Shown here: in pieces, positions 16,050-18,386 of the stretch
How positions within the stretch are numbered: position 1 is the first letter of the stretch
Layout of the letters: each line of letters begins with the position of its first letter
Assembly (NCBI GenBank): GCA_002708885.1
Contig: PAPL01000053.1
Location: forward strand, 43,913-62,298
Direction: 5' to 3'
Source of the DNA: Verrucomicrobiales bacterium
GTDB lineage: Bacteria; Verrucomicrobiota; Verrucomicrobiia; Verrucomicrobiales; DEV007
DNA: 18,386 nt
The notes under the pieces: generated by a model
Seen by the model: only the letters and a program-made list of their open reading frames with translations
Told to the model about the DNA's origin: nothing
Databases searched by the model: none
Made by a program: the position numbers and the translations under genes

Positions 16050-17183
16050 TCAATCTAAGAATGACTTTACACCGTCATTGAGTCGACTCTTATATGTGCC
16101 TAATTCCTGAAAACCTTGTAATATTTTTTCTGGGATTTTACCATCAGAACTAATTGGCACGTCAAAAGTAATTGCCCCTCCTTCTGCATTAATAACATCA
16201 ATTCGCTCCTTGAGTGTTTGCACCTTAAATCGTAACTGATCGCCGAACCCCCAGCCCTTACCAGCAGGCAACAACAAATGCCACACAACTCCATCAGGAG
16301 CGGGAAAGTTCGAAGGCGTTAGAGGCTTGCCAAATCCTTTCTTAGTACGTTCATTAAAATTGTGGTTCTCGCCCGAAGTAAATGTCTGATAAGGACACAA
16401 CTTTCCTCTTGTACATAAGGAAAGAATGGGGTGCGCTCCTGCGTTAAATGCCAGTTCCGCTTCTGGATTTCCTGAACGCACAGCATCAATCCAAGTATCA
16501 ATATTATGTGCCTCTTTTTTTAAGCTCTCATATGAATCCTTCATCTCCATCTTATAACCATCAAACCACCAACCTGAGATCAATTTGCCATAACGCCGAG
16601 ACCATTCTCCACACACTTCACCCCAGTTCTTTAAAAAGATTGGATTCGGAGCCTGATTCTCGCTGCGTCTAAATCCTTTCACTTTTTTGGGATGAGACAT
16701 TGGGTCGATCTTATTACCGGCAGGCTTGCCATTGATGCTTGGCAATGTATCACCTAGGGCCTTGATGATTTTATAATGCCTCATGGGTGCACGGGCAGTC
16801 ATATAGATGATTAATCTAATTTCCTTCTCAGCTAATCCCTTTCCAATCTCCATTATGAGATCACTATTGGATGTCCATTCTCCTGTATCAACTCCCAAAA
16901 ATTTCTCATAAGCACTATTTGGTGCACAATATTTGCCCCAATGTTGACCAATCACAAAAATAATATGACCGGCCTTGGTACTTTGAACAGATTCGACAAA
17001 ATGATTAACGTTAAACGAATCAATGGCTCGATTATATGATTCGGGAGTATGGCTCTTGAAAGCTTCATAATGAAACATCAATCCATAACCGCTCTCTTGT
17101 AACCAACGCTCTTTAGAAATGGCCCTTTCATTGAGTGCGTACCCTAAAAGCACTGCCACCAAAATCTTTAAACATGGAACCAC
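16050..17183 (-). CDS. Divergent GH29 (alpha-L-fucosidase)-like secreted protein
   Basis: This encodes 377 residues from GTG 17183, only 5 nt after the sulfatase stop. A hydrophobic segment (about 4-16) is a probable signal peptide. GH29-like landmarks are WLQESGYGLMFHYEAF (27-42), corresponding to the family's W-x-x-x-x-x-F-G-x-F-x-H-W-G; an NPIFLKNWGEVCGEWSRRYG helix; GWWFDGY (204-210), where D208 is at the position of the GH29 nucleophile; and a C-terminal GGAITFDVPISSDGKIPEK (336-354), equivalent to G-G-N-x-L-L-N-x-x-P-x-x-D-G-x-I. Differences matter: the H-W-G triad is HYE, and no K-H-H-D-G-F motif is found, only GQHWGKY at about 79-85. It may therefore be a fucosidase-related enzyme of altered specificity. 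Lying between a sulfatase and a propeller glycosidase-like protein, it probably acts on a sulfated glycan (inference). Confidence 0.72.
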   Translation of the reverse strand: MVPCLKILVAVLLGYALNERAISKERWLQESGYGLMFHYEAFKSHTPESYNRAIDSFNVNHFVESVQSTKAGHIIFVIGQHWGKYCAPNSAYEKFLGVDTGEWTSNSDLIMEIGKGLAEKEIRLIIYMTARAPMRHYKIIKALGDTLPSINGKPAGNKIDPMSHPKKVKGFRRSENQAPNPIFLKNWGEVCGEWSRRYGKLISGWWFDGYKMEMKDSYESLKKEAHNIDTWIDAVRSGNPEAELAFNAGAHPILSLCTRGKLCPYQTFTSGENHNFNERTKKGFGKPLTPSNFPAPDGVVWHLLLPAGKGWGFGDQLRFKVQTLKERIDVINAEGGAITFDVPISSDGKIPEKILQGFQELGTYKSRLNDGVKSFLD

Positions 17184-17188
17184 TATTT

Positions 17189-18386
17189 TTACTTATTTTT
17201 TTTAGGCCTATTCTGCCGCTTATTCTTGACCCTTTCTCGAAAGGTCGGGACAGGTAACCCATCATCGGGTTGGTTCCAGAACCGGTAAGGGTCATCATGC
17301 CGACGCATCTCAGAGAGGAGTACAGATTCCATTTCCTTGAGCTTATTTGCGTACTTCGGATGAGAAGCAAGATTGATCTGTTCAGGGCCAGGCTTAGCAC
17401 CGGTCAAAGCCATGACCGCCGGAACATGATGTTCTTTCATGAATTCTTGTGGGTTATCCTTTAAATTAAAGAGTTGCGTATGCTTAATTCCTGTCTTTTC
17501 CACTTCGTATTTGATCAGTTTCCAGTCCCCTTTTTTAACACAACGGGAACCTGGCCTACCTCCACCACAATAGACTCCGTAAAGAGTATCACGGACTGCG
17601 CTCTTCTTACCCTCAATTACTGATTTAAAGCTGATACCCTCAGAAGTTGCTGGGGCCTTGATCCCTGCCAAGTCACAGGCTGTACTCAAGACATCGAGTA
17701 AAAAAATATTCCCCTTGGCTCGTGCGCCAGCCTTAACTCCAGGCCCCTTCACAATAAAAGGAATGCGCCAAGTATGATCGTATAAGTTTTGCTTGCCCTG
17801 CAAACCGTGTCTACCAATGGCCATTCCATGGTCCGCAGTATAGATAATGTAAGTGTTATCTATTTCACCCATCGCCTCAAGCTTCTTGAGGACTCGACCA
17901 ATCTGTATATCAATATTTTCACTGCACGCAAATTGCCGGCCAATCTCATTACGTATAGTGAGCTCATCTCGTCGTCCCCAAACCCCCCTCACTGCCACCT
18001 CATCACGAACATTCATATGTGTATTATCGAAAGGATGTTTCGGTAAATAATTAACCGGTAACGGAGGTTGCTTTGCGTTGGCAGGAGGAAAAGCTTCCTT
18101 ATTATTATGATTAACTGCACCATATTTAGCTAAAAGCTCAGGTTTACCATCCCGCACATCATGAGGATGGGAAAAACCGAAATAGATAAAAAAAGGGTCA
18201 GTGTCCTTTGTTGACTCTCGATCATCGAGGTAGTCTAAAACCTGCTCAGCGTGCCAGGCACTACCTCCTTCATCAGTCCCTCCACGACGCGTCCCATCGC
18301 GACGAAGCTCAAAGAGCTTATTGGCAGCCTCGTAACTGTTTCCATTCTTGCAAGTCCGCATCGTGTCATATCCAGCCTCATTAAAA
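17189..18386 (-). CDS. Type I sulfatase (arylsulfatase family), N-terminus cut by window edge
   Basis: About 398 residues are visible; the frame stays open to base 18386 (reading FNEAGYDTM before the first internal Met), so the true start and the formylglycine site lie outside the window. Sulfatase features in the visible part are FNEAGYDT, IYFGFSHPHD (a substrate/metal-site His region), YTADHGMAIGRHGLQGKQNLYDH (metal ligands Asp-His followed by the catalytic-site Lys/His block), RIPFIVKGPGVKAGARA and GDWKLIKY. No C-terminal extension is present, unlike the other sulfatase here; the protein ends in a short, very basic tail (KNKRQNRPKKNK). It is the first visible gene of an operon with the GH29-like (5-nt gap) and propeller genes. 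Sulfate-ester substrate unknown; activity requires the unseen Cys or Ser in C/S-x-P-x-R. Confidence 0.92.
   Translation of the reverse strand, partial: FNEAGYDTMRTCKNGNSYEAANKLFELRRDGTRRGGTDEGGSAWHAEQVLDYLDDRESTKDTDPFFIYFGFSHPHDVRDGKPELLAKYGAVNHNNKEAFPPANAKQPPLPVNYLPKHPFDNTHMNVRDEVAVRGVWGRRDELTIRNEIGRQFACSENIDIQIGRVLKKLEAMGEIDNTYIIYTADHGMAIGRHGLQGKQNLYDHTWRIPFIVKGPGVKAGARAKGNIFLLDVLSTACDLAGIKAPATSEGISFKSVIEGKKSAVRDTLYGVYCGGGRPGSRCVKKGDWKLIKYEVEKTGIKHTQLFNLKDNPQEFMKEHHVPAVMALTGAKPGPEQINLASHPKYANKLKEMESVLLSEMRRHDDPYRFWNQPDDGLPVPTFRERVKNKRQNRPKKNK

Noticed and set aside
1..18386. Search for mobile elements, CRISPR arrays, defence systems and RNA genes
   Set aside because: No transposase, integrase, regular spacer-repeat pattern, toxin-antitoxin pair or tRNA-like cloverleaf was recognised; all long frames fit metabolic, redox or surface-protein families.

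Overview
The window looks like a chromosome segment from a free-living bacterium of the Planctomycetes-Verrucomicrobia group, most likely a (probably marine) Verrucomicrobiota member. The basis is: (i) planctomycete-type cytochrome / DUF families (DUF1549-DUF1553, DUF1501, DUF1587-1595-1592-1588-1585, DUF1552), which are largely confined to this superphylum; (ii) two sulfatases, a divergent fucosidase-like protein and several secreted beta-propellers, a typical polysaccharide-degrader repertoire; (iii) C-terminal modules of the kinds 'DPDxDxxSNLLEYxxGTDP' and 'YELQESTxxxxxW', common on secreted verrucomicrobial proteins. The DNA is moderately AT-rich by eye, Shine-Dalgarno signals are poor, and several starts are TTG or GTG. 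No tRNA, rRNA, transposase, integrase, CRISPR array or phage gene was seen, and no gene-free stretch exceeds about 150 bases.

Layout. (1) Minus strand, 1-3712: GNAT acetyltransferase, then a DUF1549/DUF1553 cytochrome-like protein, then a Tat-exported DUF1501 protein that runs off the left edge; the last two overlap by 4 nt (ATGA). (2) Plus strand, 3807-5560, divergent from the first: a secreted YWTD-type six-bladed propeller overlapped by a second GNAT (GTGA). (3) Plus strand, 5648-9634: a large formylglycine-type sulfatase with a C-terminal beta-rich extension, followed 30 nt later by a secreted PQQ-like (BamB-type) propeller. (4) Plus strand, 9776-14597: a secreted SIMPL (DUF541) protein, a DUF1592-family di-haem-like protein and a DUF1552 protein with a Tat-like signal; the last two again overlap by 4 nt (ATGA). 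(5) Minus strand, 14605-18386, convergent with the fourth block across a 7-nt gap: a sulfatase cut by the right edge, a GH29-like protein and a five-bladed-propeller glycosidase-like protein, tightly packed as one operon.

How the genes may work together. Nearly everything here is exported: enzymes that remove sulfate and probably sugars from a sulfated polysaccharide, propeller proteins, and two parallel 'large cytochrome-like + exported alkaline-phosphatase-fold-like protein' pairs whose biochemical role is not established. The most unusual point is that both alternative pair types (DUF1549/1553-DUF1501 and DUF1592-DUF1552) lie in one neighbourhood in the same gene order with the same 4-nt coupling, around sulfatase genes. 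A link to sulfated-glycan (possibly fucose-containing) catabolism is inference from context.
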